Assembly: GCF_900129505.1 (NCBI RefSeq)
Contig: NZ_LT670818.1
Span: forward strand, 5,489,001-5,553,000
Direction of reading: 5' to 3'
Length of the DNA: 64,000 bases
Source: Bradyrhizobium erythrophlei
Lineage (GTDB): Bacteria > Pseudomonadota > Alphaproteobacteria > Rhizobiales > Xanthobacteraceae
Both the position numbers and the translations under genes were made by a program. Positions 36,964 to 47,085 of the stretch are shown here, piece after piece; position 1 is the first letter of the stretch; every line of letters begins with the position of its first letter. The notes beneath the pieces were generated by a model. It was not told where the DNA came from, made no database searches, and was given only the letters and a program-made list of their open reading frames with translations.

Positions 36964-37692
36964 ATGCAGCCGTCCAAGATCGTATCCCGGGAGGAATGGA
37001 TCACCGCTCGCAGGGCTCTCCTTGAGAAGGAGAAGGCCCATATGCGCAACGGGGACGCGCTTGCGGCCGAGCGGCGCGCGCTGCCCTGGGTTAAGGTCGA
37101 GAAGGCTTACGTGTTCGACACGAAGAGCGGACCCAAGACTTTGGCCGAGCTGTTCGACCGCTGCGGGCAGCTCGTCGTGCATCACCTGATGTACGCTCCG
37201 GAATGGAGCGCCGGCTGTCCCAGTTGCTCCTTCCAGGCCGAGCACATCGATGGACCTGCGCCGCACCTCGAGCGGCACGATGTGCGGATCATTGCAGTGT
37301 CGCGCGCGCCGCTGGATAAGCTTCTCGCCTACAGAGCGCGCATGGGGTGGCGCTTCGAGTGGGTGTCCCCGCAGGGCGAGGACTTCAACCGCGACTTCAG
37401 GGTCTCTTTCACTGAGGACGAGATCGCCGAGGGTCGCATCGATTACAACTTCGGTACCATCGTAACCGACCCCCGCTACCTCAGCCGCGAGCTGCCCGGC
37501 GTGAGTGTCTTCTACAAGAACGAGGCGGACGAGGTGTTCCACACCTATTCGACTTATGCGCGCGGCCTCGACATGCTGCTCGGCGCTCATCACTATCTCG
37601 ACATCACTCCGGAAGGCCGCAACAAGGGCGCCTATCCGAACTGGCCCCGCCGGCGCGATGAATACGACGAGGTCGCGTCGTCGCATCATTGA
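36964..37692 (+). CDS. DUF899 family thioredoxin-like protein
   Basis: A 242-residue protein of the DUF899 family. The redox-like motif EWSAGCPSCSFQAEHID holds a CxxC pair near residues 84-87, and the FNRDFRVSFT and PRYLSRELPGVSVFYK segments are typical, as is the C-terminal HHYLDITPEGRN. GGAGGAGG precedes ATG 36964. It is paired with a divergent HxlR regulator, and the pair sits between two direct repeats. Function is unproved; the fold suggests a peroxide- or electrophile-related role. Confidence 0.88.
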   Translation: MQPSKIVSREEWITARRALLEKEKAHMRNGDALAAERRALPWVKVEKAYVFDTKSGPKTLAELFDRCGQLVVHHLMYAPEWSAGCPSCSFQAEHIDGPAPHLERHDVRIIAVSRAPLDKLLAYRARMGWRFEWVSPQGEDFNRDFRVSFTEDEIAEGRIDYNFGTIVTDPRYLSRELPGVSVFYKNEADEVFHTYSTYARGLDMLLGAHHYLDITPEGRNKGAYPNWPRRRDEYDEVASSHH

Positions 37693-37715
37693 GCTTGCGC
37701 CCGTTACACGTAGCG

Positions 37716-37824
37716 CAAAATCGCTGGAGGTCGCAATTTTGCTGATTGGAGCGCGTGGCGGGCCGCGGCATCATAGCGCCACGATGAGAGAATAGTGCCC
37801 ATCTTCATCGGCCGTGGCGCGCCA
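37716..37824. repeat. direct repeat copy B (~109 bp)
   Basis: Second copy of the repeat at 36033-36142, same orientation, ending seven bases before the stop codon of the RND pump gene. See copy A for shared hairpin arms. Confidence 0.8.
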
Positions 37825-37830
37825 TCTCCC

Positions 37831-40800
37831 TTACCTGTCATCGGGAGCGGGTTCAGCTTTTGGGTTGGCTTGGAAACCAGTCTTTACTCGCTCGCGCAAC
37901 CGCTGAAACATCACATAGAGCATCGGTACCATGAAAATCCCGATCGAGCTTGCGGCCAGCATGCCGGCGAACACGGCGGTACCGACAGCTCTGCGGCTGA
38001 GCTCTGCGGCACCGGTTGCGACCACCAGCGGCAGCAGGCCGAGGATGAAGGCGACCGACGTCATCATGACCGCGCGGAAGCGCATATGCGCCCCCAGGAC
38101 GGCGGCATCCGCAATCGCAACGCCCGCCTCGCGTTGCTCCTTTGCGAACTCGACGATCAGGATGCCGTTCTTGGCGGCGAGCGCGATCAGCACCACGAGT
38201 CCGATCTGGCCGTAGAGGTCGAGATTGAGCCCGGCGATCTTGACGCCGATGTAGGACCCGAGCACCCCGACGACGACCGATAACAGCACCGGTATCGGGA
38301 TCACCAAGCTCTCATAGAGTGCCACCAGGAACAGATAGGCGAACAGCAGGGCGAGCATGAGCACAATGCCGGTTTGGCCCGCGGCCTGTTGCTCCTGAAA
38401 GGCCGTACCGGTCCATTCAAAACTGTAGCCGGGAGGCAGTACGGCATTGGAGATTTCCGCCATGGCCGCAATTGCTGTGCTCGAGGAGACACCCGGCGCC
38501 GGACTGCCGTTCACCGTCACCGACCGATAGTTGTTGTAGCGGGTGATTATCTGGGGGCCGGTCACGATCTTGATGCCGGCCAGAGATCGGATCGGCACCA
38601 TCTGGCCGCCACTGTTGCGAAGATAGATACGCCAGATGTCCGAGATATCGGCGCGATCGAACGCCTCGCCCTGAACATTGACCTGCCAGGTGCGGCCGAA
38701 CAGATTGAAGTTGTTGACATAGATGCCGCCGAGCGTCGCCTGGAGGGCGGTGAAGATATCGCTGATGGTCAGTCCGAGCGCCTGCGCCTTGCGTCGATCG
38801 ATGTCGAGATAAACCGACGGATTGGTCGCGGTGAAGGTCGAAAAGACTCGGGCGAGCCGTGGATCGGCATTGGCGGCGCTGATCAACGCGCCGGTGACGC
38901 TGGAGATCGCGGCCGGGTCTTGGCCCTCCAGTGCCTGGAGCTGGTACTCGAAACCGCCGGTGGTGGAGAGCCCGATGATCGGCGGCAGATTGAACGGCAG
39001 CACATTGGCCTGTTGGATTTGCCCGCCGGCCTCAAAGGCGCGCCGGATCAGCGCCTGGGCCGAATCCCCAGCCGCCTTGCGGTCGGCAAACGGTTTCAGG
39101 CGCGTGACCACCAGCGCGCTGTTCGGCTCGGATGCGCCGTCGAGCAAGGAAAAGCCGATGATTGCGAGGGTGTGATCGACGGCAGGCATCTGTTTCAGCA
39201 GGTCTTCGATTTGCTGGGTGACCTGGCTCGTGCGCGCCACCGACGCACCGTCTGGCAGCTGCACCGTGGTGAAAAAGGCTCCCTGGTCCTCTTCCGGCAG
39301 GAACCCGATCGGCGTCACGAGCGACATGCCGAAGATGCCGCCGGCGAAGGCGGCCACAAGCAGGACCGACAGTCCGGCCACGCGGACCAGCCGGCGCACG
39401 CCGCTGGTATAGCGGTCGCGCAGCCAGTCGATGCCGCCGAGCACACGGCCCATGATGCCGCGCCGGGGCCCGGTGTGGCGCAGGAATAGCGCGCATAAAG
39501 CGGGCGACAGCGTCAGTGCGTTCAGGGCCGAAATCATCATAGCGCCGCTGATCGTCACCGCGAACTGGCGAAACAGCGTGCCGGAAATGCCGGGAATGAA
39601 AGCGATCGGCACGAACACGGAGAGGAGCACCAGCGTGATCGCGATGATCGGCGCCGTGATCTGCGTCATGGCCTTCTTGCTGGCCTCGACGGGAGAAAGA
39701 TCCGGCTCCTCCTCCATCACCCGCTCGACGTTCTCCACCACGACGATGGCGTCGTCCACCACGATGCCGATGGCGAGCACCATCGCCAGCAGCGATACCG
39801 TATTGGCCGAATAGCCGAGCGCGAGCAGGATGGCAAAGGTGCCGATCAGGCTCACGGGAACAGCGACGGCCGGGACGACGGTGGCGCGGAGGCTGCCGAG
39901 GAACAGGTACACCACGATAACCACCAGGACGAAGGCCTCGCCCAGCGTCCTCAACACTTCCGAGATCGTATCCCGCACGAAGCTCGTGGAGTCGTATTGT
40001 ACGAGATAACTCAAGCCCGCGGGGAACCGATCGGACAGCCGTTGCATGACGGCGTGCACCGCCTGCGCCGTCGTCACGGCATTGGCGCCCGGCGCCAGAT
40101 AGATCGCGATCGGCACGGCGGCGCGTCCGTCGATCCGCGCTTCGCTGTCGAGACTTTGTGCACCCATCTCGACGCGGGCGACGTCCTTGACCAGGAGCGT
40201 CGAACCATCCGGATTGGCGCGCAGCACGATATTGGCGAATTGATCCACCGTGGCCAGCCTGCCCAGGGTCTGCACATTGAACTGGAACTGCTGCTGATCG
40301 CTGATCGGGCGCGCGCCGATGCGACCCACTGGCGCCTGCACGCTCTGGGCACGGATGGCGGCAATGACGTCCGATGGCGTCAGGCTGAGGCTGGTGAGCC
40401 GCTGCGAATCAAACCAGATCCGCATCGAGTAGTTCAGCCTCGCGAGCAGGCGGGCCTGGCCAACTCCCGGCGTGCTGGCTATCGCATCGAGCACGTTTAT
40501 GATCGCATAGTTGGTGATGAAGAGCGGATCCTGCCGACCGTCGGCGCTGTAGAGCACCAGGAACTGCAGGATCGCAGACGACTTTTTCTGCACCGTCAAC
40601 CCCTGCTGCTGCACCTCGGTCGGCAACTGCGACAACGCGCTTTGAACGCGGTTGTTGACGTTGACGGTGTTGATGTCGGGATTGGTGCCAAGCGCAAATG
40701 AAACCGTAAGCGTGTAGCTGCCGTCATTGCCGCTGGTCGATTTCATGTAAAGCGCCTGGTCGACGCCGATCACCTGCGCTTCCAGCGGCTGGGCGACGCT

Positions 40801-40980
40801 GGTCTCTACCACTTCCGCAGAGGCGCCGGGGAACGTGCCGTTGACCGTGACCTGCGGCGGCACGATGTCCGGAAATTGCGCCACTGGAATCTGCGTCAGC
40901 GCGAGCCCGCCGGCGATGGCGATGATCAATGCAATCACCATCGCCAGACGCGGTCGATCGATGAAGACGGCGGACATCAT
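37831..40980 (-). CDS. RND efflux pump inner-membrane subunit (HAE1 family)
   Basis: A 1049-residue AcrB/MexB-type proton antiporter that expels drugs or other hydrophobic compounds. [36 protein letters not shown] is the HAE1 start. Twelve membrane segments are arranged as 1+5 and 1+5 around two large periplasmic loops. The proton-relay acidic pair is in the [25 protein letters not shown] segment (~residues 397-421). Normal length. Its start overlaps the stop of the adaptor gene. No outer-membrane factor gene is adjacent, so it probably uses a shared TolC-like channel. Confidence 0.95.
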   Translation of the reverse strand: MMSAVFIDRPRLAMVIALIIAIAGGLALTQIPVAQFPDIVPPQVTVNGTFPGASAEVVETSVAQPLEAQVIGVDQALYMKSTSGNDGSYTLTVSFALGTNPDINTVNVNNRVQSALSQLPTEVQQQGLTVQKKSSAILQFLVLYSADGRQDPLFITNYAIINVLDAIASTPGVGQARLLARLNYSMRIWFDSQRLTSLSLTPSDVIAAIRAQSVQAPVGRIGARPISDQQQFQFNVQTLGRLATVDQFANIVLRANPDGSTLLVKDVARVEMGAQSLDSEARIDGRAAVPIAIYLAPGANAVTTAQAVHAVMQRLSDRFPAGLSYLVQYDSTSFVRDTISEVLRTLGEAFVLVVIVVYLFLGSLRATVVPAVAVPVSLIGTFAILLALGYSANTVSLLAMVLAIGIVVDDAIVVVENVERVMEEEPDLSPVEASKKAMTQITAPIIAITLVLLSVFVPIAFIPGISGTLFRQFAVTISGAMMISALNALTLSPALCALFLRHTGPRRGIMGRVLGGIDWLRDRYTSGVRRLVRVAGLSVLLVAAFAGGIFGMSLVTPIGFLPEEDQGAFFTTVQLPDGASVARTSQVTQQIEDLLKQMPAVDHTLAIIGFSLLDGASEPNSALVVTRLKPFADRKAAGDSAQALIRRAFEAGGQIQQANVLPFNLPPIIGLSTTGGFEYQLQALEGQDPAAISSVTGALISAANADPRLARVFSTFTATNPSVYLDIDRRKAQALGLTISDIFTALQATLGGIYVNNFNLFGRTWQVNVQGEAFDRADISDIWRIYLRNSGGQMVPIRSLAGIKIVTGPQIITRYNNYRSVTVNGSPAPGVSSSTAIAAMAEISNAVLPPGYSFEWTGTAFQEQQAAGQTGIVLMLALLFAYLFLVALYESLVIPIPVLLSVVVGVLGSYIGVKIAGLNLDLYGQIGLVVLIALAAKNGILIVEFAKEQREAGVAIADAAVLGAHMRFRAVMMTSVAFILGLLPLVVATGAAELSRRAVGTAVFAGMLAASSIGIFMVPMLYVMFQRLRERVKTGFQANPKAEPAPDDR

Positions 40981-42221
40981 GGCTTGTTATCCGCCGAGGG
41001 TGTTCCACCGGAGACGCCATGATCTGTTTGCGGTTCGGCCTCACCTGCGGCGGCCTTCATGCTCGACAGAATCATCGGACTCGCCGGTCCGGGCGAAACG
41101 GTCTGACCGGGACGAACCCGCTGCAGACCCTCCACGATCACCTTCTCGCCGGCCGCAATGCCGCTGATGACAGCGGCGATGGCCGGGGTCGACTGCCCGA
41201 GTTGGATGCGGCGCTGTTCGGCCTTGTTGTCCGCGCCAAGCGTGAAAACGTAGTTGCCCTGCTGATCGGAAAGCACCGCGGAGCGGGGGATCGCAAGGAC
41301 TTCGACCGGCTGGACGCCCTCGAGCAGGACCGTGACGAATTCGCCGTCGGTCAGCTCGTGCACGGTAAGGCTTGCCGTGGAAGCGGCATGCAGGATCGGA
41401 TTGGCGACCTCGCCGCGCACGGTGATCGTGTCGGTGTTTTGCGCAATGGTGTTGTCGACGAAGTTCAGCTTGCCGGACTGGCCATACATGCGGCCATCGG
41501 GCAGCCGGAGCCTGATCAAGACCGCCTCAAGACCCCCCTGCGGTCCGTAACGCTCGCGCAGCGCGAGCCCCTGCCGCAGCGGCACCGGAAAGGTGACATA
41601 CATAGGGTTCTGACTGACGATCGTGGTGAGCACGCCGGAACTTGGACTCACGACGTTGCCTTCGGTCACCGCAGTGCGTCCGATCTTCCCGTCGATCGGT
41701 GCGCTGATCACCGTGTAGTCGAGATTGATCTGGGAAGACTGGACCTGTGCTTGTGCGGCCTGCACCTGCGCTTCCAGGCTGCGCTGGTTCGCGATGGCGG
41801 CATCGTAGGTCGATTGTATGCCGGCCGGCCCTCCGAGCAGGGTGCGGGCCCGTTCGGTCGTCAGCTTGGCGTTTTCCAGCGTCGCCTGCAGCTGCACCAC
41901 CGTCGCCTGCTTCGACGCAAGATCGGCCTCGAAAGGTCCCCGCTCGAGTCGGTAGAGTTGATCGCCCTTCTTGATCTCGGCGCCTTCCGCGAACAGGCGC
42001 GCCTCCAGAAACGCGGTGACGCGCGCGACCACGTTGACCCGGTTGATCGCTTCGATCCTGCCGAGAAATTCACTGGTCTCGGTAATCGGTCGCCGGGTCG
42101 CCTCGACGATGCCGACCGCGGGTGCTCCGCCCGGGGCAGACTGCCCCAGGGCCGCTCCGCCGGCGCCGGCCGTGACGAGGCCTGCCAGAAGCAGTCTGAT
42201 CGTGGCCCCGGCAAGATCCAT
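40977..42221 (-). CDS. RND efflux periplasmic adaptor (membrane fusion protein)
   Basis: A 414-residue HlyD/AcrA-type adaptor with an N-terminal signal sequence (cleaved near GAALGQS), a biotinyl-lipoyl half motif ([20 protein letters not shown]), a coiled-coil hairpin (~100-165), the second lipoyl half ([25 protein letters not shown]), and beta-barrel and membrane-proximal domains. No lipobox cysteine was seen. It forms one operon with the RND pump (ATGA overlap at 40977-40980). Confidence 0.93.
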   Translation of the reverse strand: MDLAGATIRLLLAGLVTAGAGGAALGQSAPGGAPAVGIVEATRRPITETSEFLGRIEAINRVNVVARVTAFLEARLFAEGAEIKKGDQLYRLERGPFEADLASKQATVVQLQATLENAKLTTERARTLLGGPAGIQSTYDAAIANQRSLEAQVQAAQAQVQSSQINLDYTVISAPIDGKIGRTAVTEGNVVSPSSGVLTTIVSQNPMYVTFPVPLRQGLALRERYGPQGGLEAVLIRLRLPDGRMYGQSGKLNFVDNTIAQNTDTITVRGEVANPILHAASTASLTVHELTDGEFVTVLLEGVQPVEVLAIPRSAVLSDQQGNYVFTLGADNKAEQRRIQLGQSTPAIAAVISGIAAGEKVIVEGLQRVRPGQTVSPGPASPMILSSMKAAAGEAEPQTDHGVSGGTPSADNKP

Positions 42222-42547
42222 CTTGCGCTCCTCGCTTCAAGCTCAGGGGACAGGGACTGCGGGCAGTGCTCAGGAGCGCCCGATCGCGGCGGGCGGGCTC
42301 GTGACCCGCTCTTGCGGCGGCCCAGAGGCATCAGGGCGATCAGTCCGCCTCCCACCAGCGCCAGCCCCGCGACCAGCTGCAGTCCGGTTCTGGAATCGTC
42401 ACCTCCAAAGGAGGATTGGGTCAGCCCGTGATGGCGGCCGTGTCGTCTAACCGGTCAAGCAGCGCTGCTCGAACGGCGCCCGATGACCGGATCGTTCTGC
42501 ACCGCCGCCTCGCACGGTCTGCGTCATGCAAGTGGCAACTATTGCGT
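42222..42547. other. intergenic upstream of the efflux operon
   Basis: No complete gene in 326 bases. On the minus strand, one frame encodes a short hydrophobic stretch (GLQLVAGLALVGGGLIAL) followed by a basic tail, but it has no start and no ribosome site, so it may be a gene remnant. The pump promoter should lie here. Confidence 0.4.
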
Positions 42548-42745
42548 CTAACGATGCCGACGGACACAAGTCCCAGCTCTTCCGCTGACGGACGCGCGGC
42601 ATTGCTCATGGGTGGCGTACATGCAATTGAGTGTGTGGTGAATGTTCGAACACCACTTGCCGCCCTGCGCGTTCCCCGGCGTAGCCAGGGCCGTCAAACC
42701 CAGCGTCGCCACGATTGCGGCTGCTACCAAAATCAACTGTCGCAT
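42548..42745 (-). CDS. DUF3551 family small exported protein
   Basis: A 65-residue protein with a signal peptide (cleaved near GNAQG) and the DUF3551 pattern: WCSNIHHTLNCMYATHEQCRASVSGRAGTCV, four cysteines in the usual order (mature part ~40 residues). AAGGAGGA at ideal spacing precedes the start. DUF3551 proteins are abundant in Bradyrhizobium; their function is unknown and two disulfides in the periplasm are likely. This one lacks the usual Tyr/Phe-rich start of the mature chain. Confidence 0.85.
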   Translation of the reverse strand: MRQLILVAAAIVATLGLTALATPGNAQGGKWCSNIHHTLNCMYATHEQCRASVSGRAGTCVRRHR

Positions 42746-43052
42746 ATGAAATCCTCCTTGGTCAGGTGAATCAGTTGGAGCTGCGGGGCAACCGGAAAGA
42801 TCTGCTTCAAGTCGTCCTTTGCGTCCGGAGAATGCGCTCTGGATATGACTTCGGATATCAGGGAATTTCCTGAATCAAGGACGGGAAATCCCTACGGAAA
42901 TCCCTACAGTAATCGCCCGAGTATTGGATCCCGCTATTGCGCACCTGCTGCCTCAAGGATCGGGCAACCTCGTCGCCCGGCTTGGCACGCGCCACGACAC
43001 AACGCTGTGCTTGCAGGGCGAGTGCGAGCACTGATTGTGTTCGTCTCGATTG
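42746..43052. other. intergenic between DUF3551 and hdeD-like genes
   Basis: No gene in 307 bases. It contains the dyads at 42859-42907 and a half-site AGGTGAATC close to the DUF3551 ribosome site. Both flanking genes point to the minus strand, so this is the DUF3551 promoter region. Confidence 0.5.
42859..42907. promoter_or_regulatory. clustered dyads including a 12-bp tandem repeat
   Basis: CAGGGAATTTCCTG (42859-42872) is a near-perfect palindrome. It is followed by two perfect tandem copies of GGAAATCCCTAC (42884-42895 and 42896-42907). The cluster lies ~115-160 bases before the DUF3551 start and resembles the GGGAATCACC-type dyads in other promoter regions of this part of the window. Confidence 0.5.
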
Positions 43053-43610
43053 TTACGCAGTCCTGCTCACGGACTGAAACGCGTAAAGCAGCCACGCCAC
43101 GCCGTGCGAAAGCAGATCGACGCCAAGGAGGAGGCCGAGGGCCCAGAGGCTGATGGTGGGGAAGCCGAACAGGATCAGCACGCCGGCGAGCAATCCGAAG
43201 GCGCCGGAGATCAACATCATCCATCCGTTCTGTCGCCAATGGGCGAAACTCAGGACGCATCGAATGATGCCCGATGCTAGCAGCAGCGCGCCCAGGAAAT
43301 AGGTCAGGATCAGGGCGCCGGAAGCCGGCTGGGTGAGCAATACGAGTCCAAAAGCCAGATAGAGCGCGCCTAACAGGAGTTGCCACAGAAGCCCACCCCA
43401 TCCCTTGGTCCAGAAGGCATGAAGGATTTCGAACGCGCCGGCGGCGATGGCCGCAAGCCCGATCAGTTTGACGCTGATGATCGTGGCGAACACCACGTCG
43501 CTGAGGGCGAAGATGCCCGCGGCGATCATCACGATGCCAAGGAGCGCACAGACCCATAGCGGCGGAGGGCGCAAGGTTTCGATGTCGGACCGGCTGTCGT
43601 AGACTGTCAT
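43053..43610 (-). CDS. HdeD family membrane protein (DUF308)
   Basis: A 185-residue inner-membrane protein with six predicted segments arranged as three similar hairpins. The first ~20 residues are polar. Motifs of the HdeD/DUF308 family are LLGIVMIAAGIFALSDVVFATIIS and FLGALLLASGIIRCVLSF. HdeD is linked to acid and stress tolerance in enterobacteria; in this genus it is a common member of stress regions. GAGGAGG precedes the start. Confidence 0.88.
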   Translation of the reverse strand: MTVYDSRSDIETLRPPPLWVCALLGIVMIAAGIFALSDVVFATIISVKLIGLAAIAAGAFEILHAFWTKGWGGLLWQLLLGALYLAFGLVLLTQPASGALILTYFLGALLLASGIIRCVLSFAHWRQNGWMMLISGAFGLLAGVLILFGFPTISLWALGLLLGVDLLSHGVAWLLYAFQSVSRTA

Positions 43611-43796
43611 GCCATCCTCCTCGATCCGCGCGACAACTATTGACGCATGGGAAGGTAGCCTCCAGCCCGGATCGCCGGCATCCGACGAAACCCTGAGCGC
43701 GGGGACGGGGATATCTGCTGCAGGACGAGAGTTCGGCGAACCGCGATCAGAACGTTGGCCCCGAAGCGGCGAGGAACGTGCCGAACACCGGGGGCG

Positions 43797-43988
43797 TCAA
43801 GAACACCAGGCTGGTTGCGAGCTCAACTTGGCGCTCGCGCAATTAAAATTAATAAGGCTGTTCTCGGAAAGCTGGCGACGTTGCTGCTTGAGCTTGCTTA
43901 TGTGGGCAGTCGCCAGCCCAAGCAGTATTACCGCCACCAACAAGCTTATGACGAAAATCACCATGGTCGGCCAGCTGAACTTGCGCAT
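43797..43988 (-). CDS. small single-pass membrane protein, 63 residues
   Basis: A short ORF with one clear membrane segment (MVIFVISLLVAVILLGLATA, residues ~9-28) and then a basic coil (KLKQQRRQL). GGATG lies ~10 bases before ATG 43988. Such one-pass proteins are common but hard to prove from sequence. No family recognised. Confidence 0.45.
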   Translation of the reverse strand: MRKFSWPTMVIFVISLLVAVILLGLATAHISKLKQQRRQLSENSLINFNCASAKLSSQPAWCS

Positions 43989-44177
43989 CAAATCATCCAA
44001 ACAAACTCAGCGACCGGACCTCGCCCGGAGAGTGCAGGGCGGCTCTCTTTGGGCGGAGTCCGCGACCAAATGGCGCCACTACCTTTGACGTCTCAACGGC
44101 GACCTTGTCTATCGTCGGATCACGTGTTGCGCCAACTACGCGCAGTTCTTGCTTCGTTACTCTTTCGGCAGAGAGTC

Positions 44178-44193
44178 CGGTTCGTACGAACCG
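44178..44193. promoter_or_regulatory. perfect 16-bp palindrome
   Basis: CGGTTCGTACGAACCG reads the same on both strands over all 16 positions. It lies in a divergent intergenic region, ~190 bases from the small membrane gene and ~290 from the patatin-like gene. Size and symmetry fit a dimeric repressor (TetR- or GntR-like) site. Confidence 0.5.
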
Positions 44194-44248
44194 CGGCTTG
44201 CGTTTCACGCTCGCTTATAAGGCTCCTCTGCCGCGACCTGCGATATCA

Positions 44249-44281
44249 GGCGATTACCTTAGTGCTCGAAAGGGAATCACC
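44249..44281. promoter_or_regulatory. dyad A of the recurrent GGTGATTMCC/GGGAATCACC type
   Basis: GGCGATTACC (44249-44258) and GGGAATCACC (44272-44281) are imperfect inverted arms separated by 13 bases (TTAGTGCTCGAAA). The whole 33 bases align with the site at 50763-50794, including the central TTAG-G-CGAA, so the match is not limited to the arms. Confidence 0.5.
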
Positions 44282-44485
44282 TCAACCGTCAAAACATCGA
44301 TTTGTACCGTGTCCACCTAGTGAGCCCTTCCAAACGCCAGCACTGCCAAACCCCAGCACAGCGATTCGTCACATCGCATGGCCGCACCAATGATTAGTTG
44401 GCGCGGGTTAGGGTAAGACCCGATGGGAGTTGAGGCTTCGCCCCGTTAGGTTTTCCGTCCTTGCAACCGTCCATGAGAGGGTGCG

Positions 44486-45529
44486 ATGGAAGCCGTCCCT
44501 TCCGGTCGCTCTGACCGCGCGAGCGTTTTGGTCGATCTTGCCCTGCAGGGTGGCGGCTCTCACGGCGCCTTCACGTGGGGCGTGCTCGATCGGCTCCTCG
44601 AGGAATCATGGCTGCGAATCGATGGTATCTCGGGCACTTCTGCAGGCGCGATGAATGCCGTGGTATTGGTTGATGGCTATGAAAGGGAGGGACCCAGGGG
44701 AGCGCAGGCTGCGCTGGAAAGTTTCTGGCGGCGCGTCTCGTATTCCGCGCGATTCAGTCCGATCCGGCGGAGCCCTATGGATATTCTCTTGGGCCGCTGG
44801 ACGTTGGACAACTCGCCATTCTTCGTTGTGTTCGACCTGGCCGCGCGTTTGTTCTCGCCCTATGACCTGAACCCGCGCGGCGCTAATCCGTTACGCGACA
44901 TACTTGCCGAATGTGTTGACTTTGGCCGAGTGGCGAAATCTTCAATCCGCTTGTTCGTGACTGCGACTAACGTTCGCACTGGCCGGGGGCGTGTGTTCCG
45001 AAATGCCGAGCTCTCGCCGGACGCGCTGCTCGCCTCCGCCTGCCTGCCGACATTGTTTCAGGCGATAGAGATCAACGGCGAGGCCTATTGGGATGGCGGC
45101 TACTCGGGCAATCCGACCATCACCCCATTGGTGCGTGAGTGCACGTCGCACGATACGTTACTCATCGCAGTCAATCCCGTCGAACGCCAGGGCACGCCGC
45201 GTTCGGCGCGCGAGATCCTCGACCGTTTGAACGAAGTTTCCTTCAATGCGACCCTGCTGAAGGAATTGCGCATGATTGCCTTATTGCGCCAGGTCGCGGA
45301 TGTCGGCACCGGCGAGGGAGCTCTGTGGGCAGGAATGCGAATTCATCTGATTGCAAGTACAGCGATCGACGAGCTTGGAGCGTCTTCAAAGTTCAATGCA
45401 GAATGGGACTTTCTGAGCATGCTGCGAGACGAAGGCCGGCGTTGCGCGGAATCCTTTCTGGCGTCGCATGGTGCGAGTGTCGGTAAGAGGTCCACACTCG
45501 ACCTGGACGTTCTCCTGGAGCAGGTCTGA
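44486..45529 (+). CDS. patatin-like phospholipase
   Basis: A 347-residue acyl hydrolase. The oxyanion motif is QGGGSHGAF (residues ~21-29), the nucleophile is Ser52 in GISGTSAGA, and the dyad aspartate is Asp203 in WDGGYSGNP. No signal peptide, so cytoplasmic or peripheral. It is followed after four bases by a GntP-type permease and further on by a hydrolase and an amidohydrolase. Members of this group can act on lipids or on storage polyester intermediates; the sequence does not decide. Confidence 0.93.
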   Translation: MEAVPSGRSDRASVLVDLALQGGGSHGAFTWGVLDRLLEESWLRIDGISGTSAGAMNAVVLVDGYEREGPRGAQAALESFWRRVSYSARFSPIRRSPMDILLGRWTLDNSPFFVVFDLAARLFSPYDLNPRGANPLRDILAECVDFGRVAKSSIRLFVTATNVRTGRGRVFRNAELSPDALLASACLPTLFQAIEINGEAYWDGGYSGNPTITPLVRECTSHDTLLIAVNPVERQGTPRSAREILDRLNEVSFNATLLKELRMIALLRQVADVGTGEGALWAGMRIHLIASTAIDELGASSKFNAEWDFLSMLRDEGRRCAESFLASHGASVGKRSTLDLDVLLEQV

Positions 45530-45533
45530 TGAC

Positions 45534-46988
45534 ATGGGCCTCCTAGGCATCCTGCTTGCTCTGGGTCTGCTTGTTTGGCTGGCTTATCGCGGCTGGAGCG
45601 TGCTTCTGTTGGCGCCTGCGGCGGCGCTTATAGCTGCCGCCGTTTCGCGCGAGCCGCTGCTCGCGCATTGGACCCAAACCTTTATGGGCAGTGCTGCGCA
45701 ATTTCTCGCGCAATTCTTCCCGCTGTTCCTGCTCGGGGCGCTATTCGGCAAGCTCATGGATGACAGCGGCTCGGTCGCAGGCATCGCGCGCTTCATGACC
45801 GAGCGCATGGGTGCGCGCCGGGCGATACTGGCAGTGGTACTCGCCGGTGCGCTGGTGACGTATGGCGGCGTGAGCCTGTTCGTTGCCTTTTTCGTTTTGG
45901 CTCCGATGGCGCAGGCGCTTTTTCGGGCCGCCGGTATTCCGCGGCGGCTGATGCCGGCGGCGATCGCACTCGGCACCTCGACGTTCACGATGACGGCATT
46001 TCCGGGCACGCCCGCCATTCAGAACGCGATTCCGATGCCGTTCTTTGGCACGACGCCCTTTGCCGCACCTGGCCTTGGCGTCGTCGCCTCCGCAATCATG
46101 CTGGGATTTGGATTGTGGTGGCTCACCCGTTCCGAAGCCGCCGCGCGGCGAGCGGGTGAAGGCTATGGCGACGGCGCCGATATTGCGCCCAGCGCGGTTG
46201 CTGATGATCCGGTTGTTCGAGAACTGGCGACGGTCGCGCGCGAATTTGATCCCGCAGAGATCAACCACGGACGCCACGGCGATGCTGCGGTGCCAATCGG
46301 TGTTGCCGTGCTCCCGCTGGCCGTGGTCGTGAGCGTGAATCTCCTGATGTCGCTGGTTATTCTGCCGCGTCTCGACTTTTCCTTTCTGGCGGAGGAGCGC
46401 TGGGGCGCTACGTCCCTGTCGGCTGTTGCAGGCGTCTGGTCGGTGGCGGTGGCACTCGCGGCCGCTACTCTTGTGCTTATCGTCTCCAATCGTCAGCGGT
46501 TACCGACGTTGCGCGAGAGCATGGATGCCGGCGCCAATGCCTCTGTCTTGCCGGCGTTCAGTGTTGCCAGCCTCGTAGGCTTCGGCGCAGTCGTCGCCAT
46601 GCTGCCGGCGTTTGCAACGGTACGCGATTGGGTGCTTTCAATCGAGGGGGGGCCATTGGTCTCGCTAGCGATGGCAACTAACCTGCTTGCCGCGCTGACC
46701 GGGTCGGCTTCGGGCGGCATGACGATCGCGCTCGATGCGCTCGGTGACACCTATATGCGTATCGCTGCAGAGCAGGGTATCGACCCCGCCTTGATGCACC
46801 GGGTAGCCGCCATTGGCTCCGGTACCCTTGACAGCTTGCCGCACAATGGCGCGGTCGTGACGCTGCTCACCGTCTGTGGCTCGACGCATCGCGAAAGCTA
46901 TCTCGATATCGTCATGGTCGGGATTGTGGGCGCACTCATCGCCCTCGTGGCGGTTATCGCCCTGGGCTCCGCGTTTGGCTCCTTCTAG
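45534..46988 (+). CDS. GntP family permease
   Basis: A 484-residue membrane transporter with about twelve hydrophobic segments. FPLFLLGALFGKLMDDSGSVAGIARFM and LGTSTFTMTAFPGTPAIQNAIP are typical of GntP/CitMHS-like proton symporters for gluconate, hydroxybutyrate or related acids. LTGSASGGMTIALDAL and GTLDSLPHNGAVVTLL near the C-terminus are also characteristic. ATG 45534 is just after the patatin stop, so the two are likely co-transcribed. Substrate could be a hydroxy acid released by the hydrolase. Confidence 0.88.
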   Translation: MGLLGILLALGLLVWLAYRGWSVLLLAPAAALIAAAVSREPLLAHWTQTFMGSAAQFLAQFFPLFLLGALFGKLMDDSGSVAGIARFMTERMGARRAILAVVLAGALVTYGGVSLFVAFFVLAPMAQALFRAAGIPRRLMPAAIALGTSTFTMTAFPGTPAIQNAIPMPFFGTTPFAAPGLGVVASAIMLGFGLWWLTRSEAAARRAGEGYGDGADIAPSAVADDPVVRELATVAREFDPAEINHGRHGDAAVPIGVAVLPLAVVVSVNLLMSLVILPRLDFSFLAEERWGATSLSAVAGVWSVAVALAAATLVLIVSNRQRLPTLRESMDAGANASVLPAFSVASLVGFGAVVAMLPAFATVRDWVLSIEGGPLVSLAMATNLLAALTGSASGGMTIALDALGDTYMRIAAEQGIDPALMHRVAAIGSGTLDSLPHNGAVVTLLTVCGSTHRESYLDIVMVGIVGALIALVAVIALGSAFGSF

Positions 46989-47085
46989 AAATGCTGCGGG
47001 CGCAGGCAGAAACGATGGGCCGGAGACCGTTCTCGCTTACCAGGACGGTCTTCCACAGCATCATCGCGGTTAGAGAAAGCCGATC

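Larger units (their letters stand above)
43989..44485. other. intergenic with palindrome and dyad, no convincing gene
   Basis: A 497-base divergent space before the patatin-like gene. It contains the 16-bp palindrome at 44178-44193 and the dyad at 44249-44281. A 71-codon minus-strand frame spans the palindrome but looks non-coding. Confidence 0.45.

Noticed and set aside
42884..42907. CRISPR-like repeat
   Set aside because: Two adjacent 12-bp copies without spacers are a tandem repeat, not an array.
43993..44208. 71-codon minus-strand ORF just before the small membrane gene
   Set aside because: Ribosome-site-like GAGGAG is too far from the GTG start, no family pattern is seen, and a perfect 16-bp palindrome better explained as an operator lies inside it.
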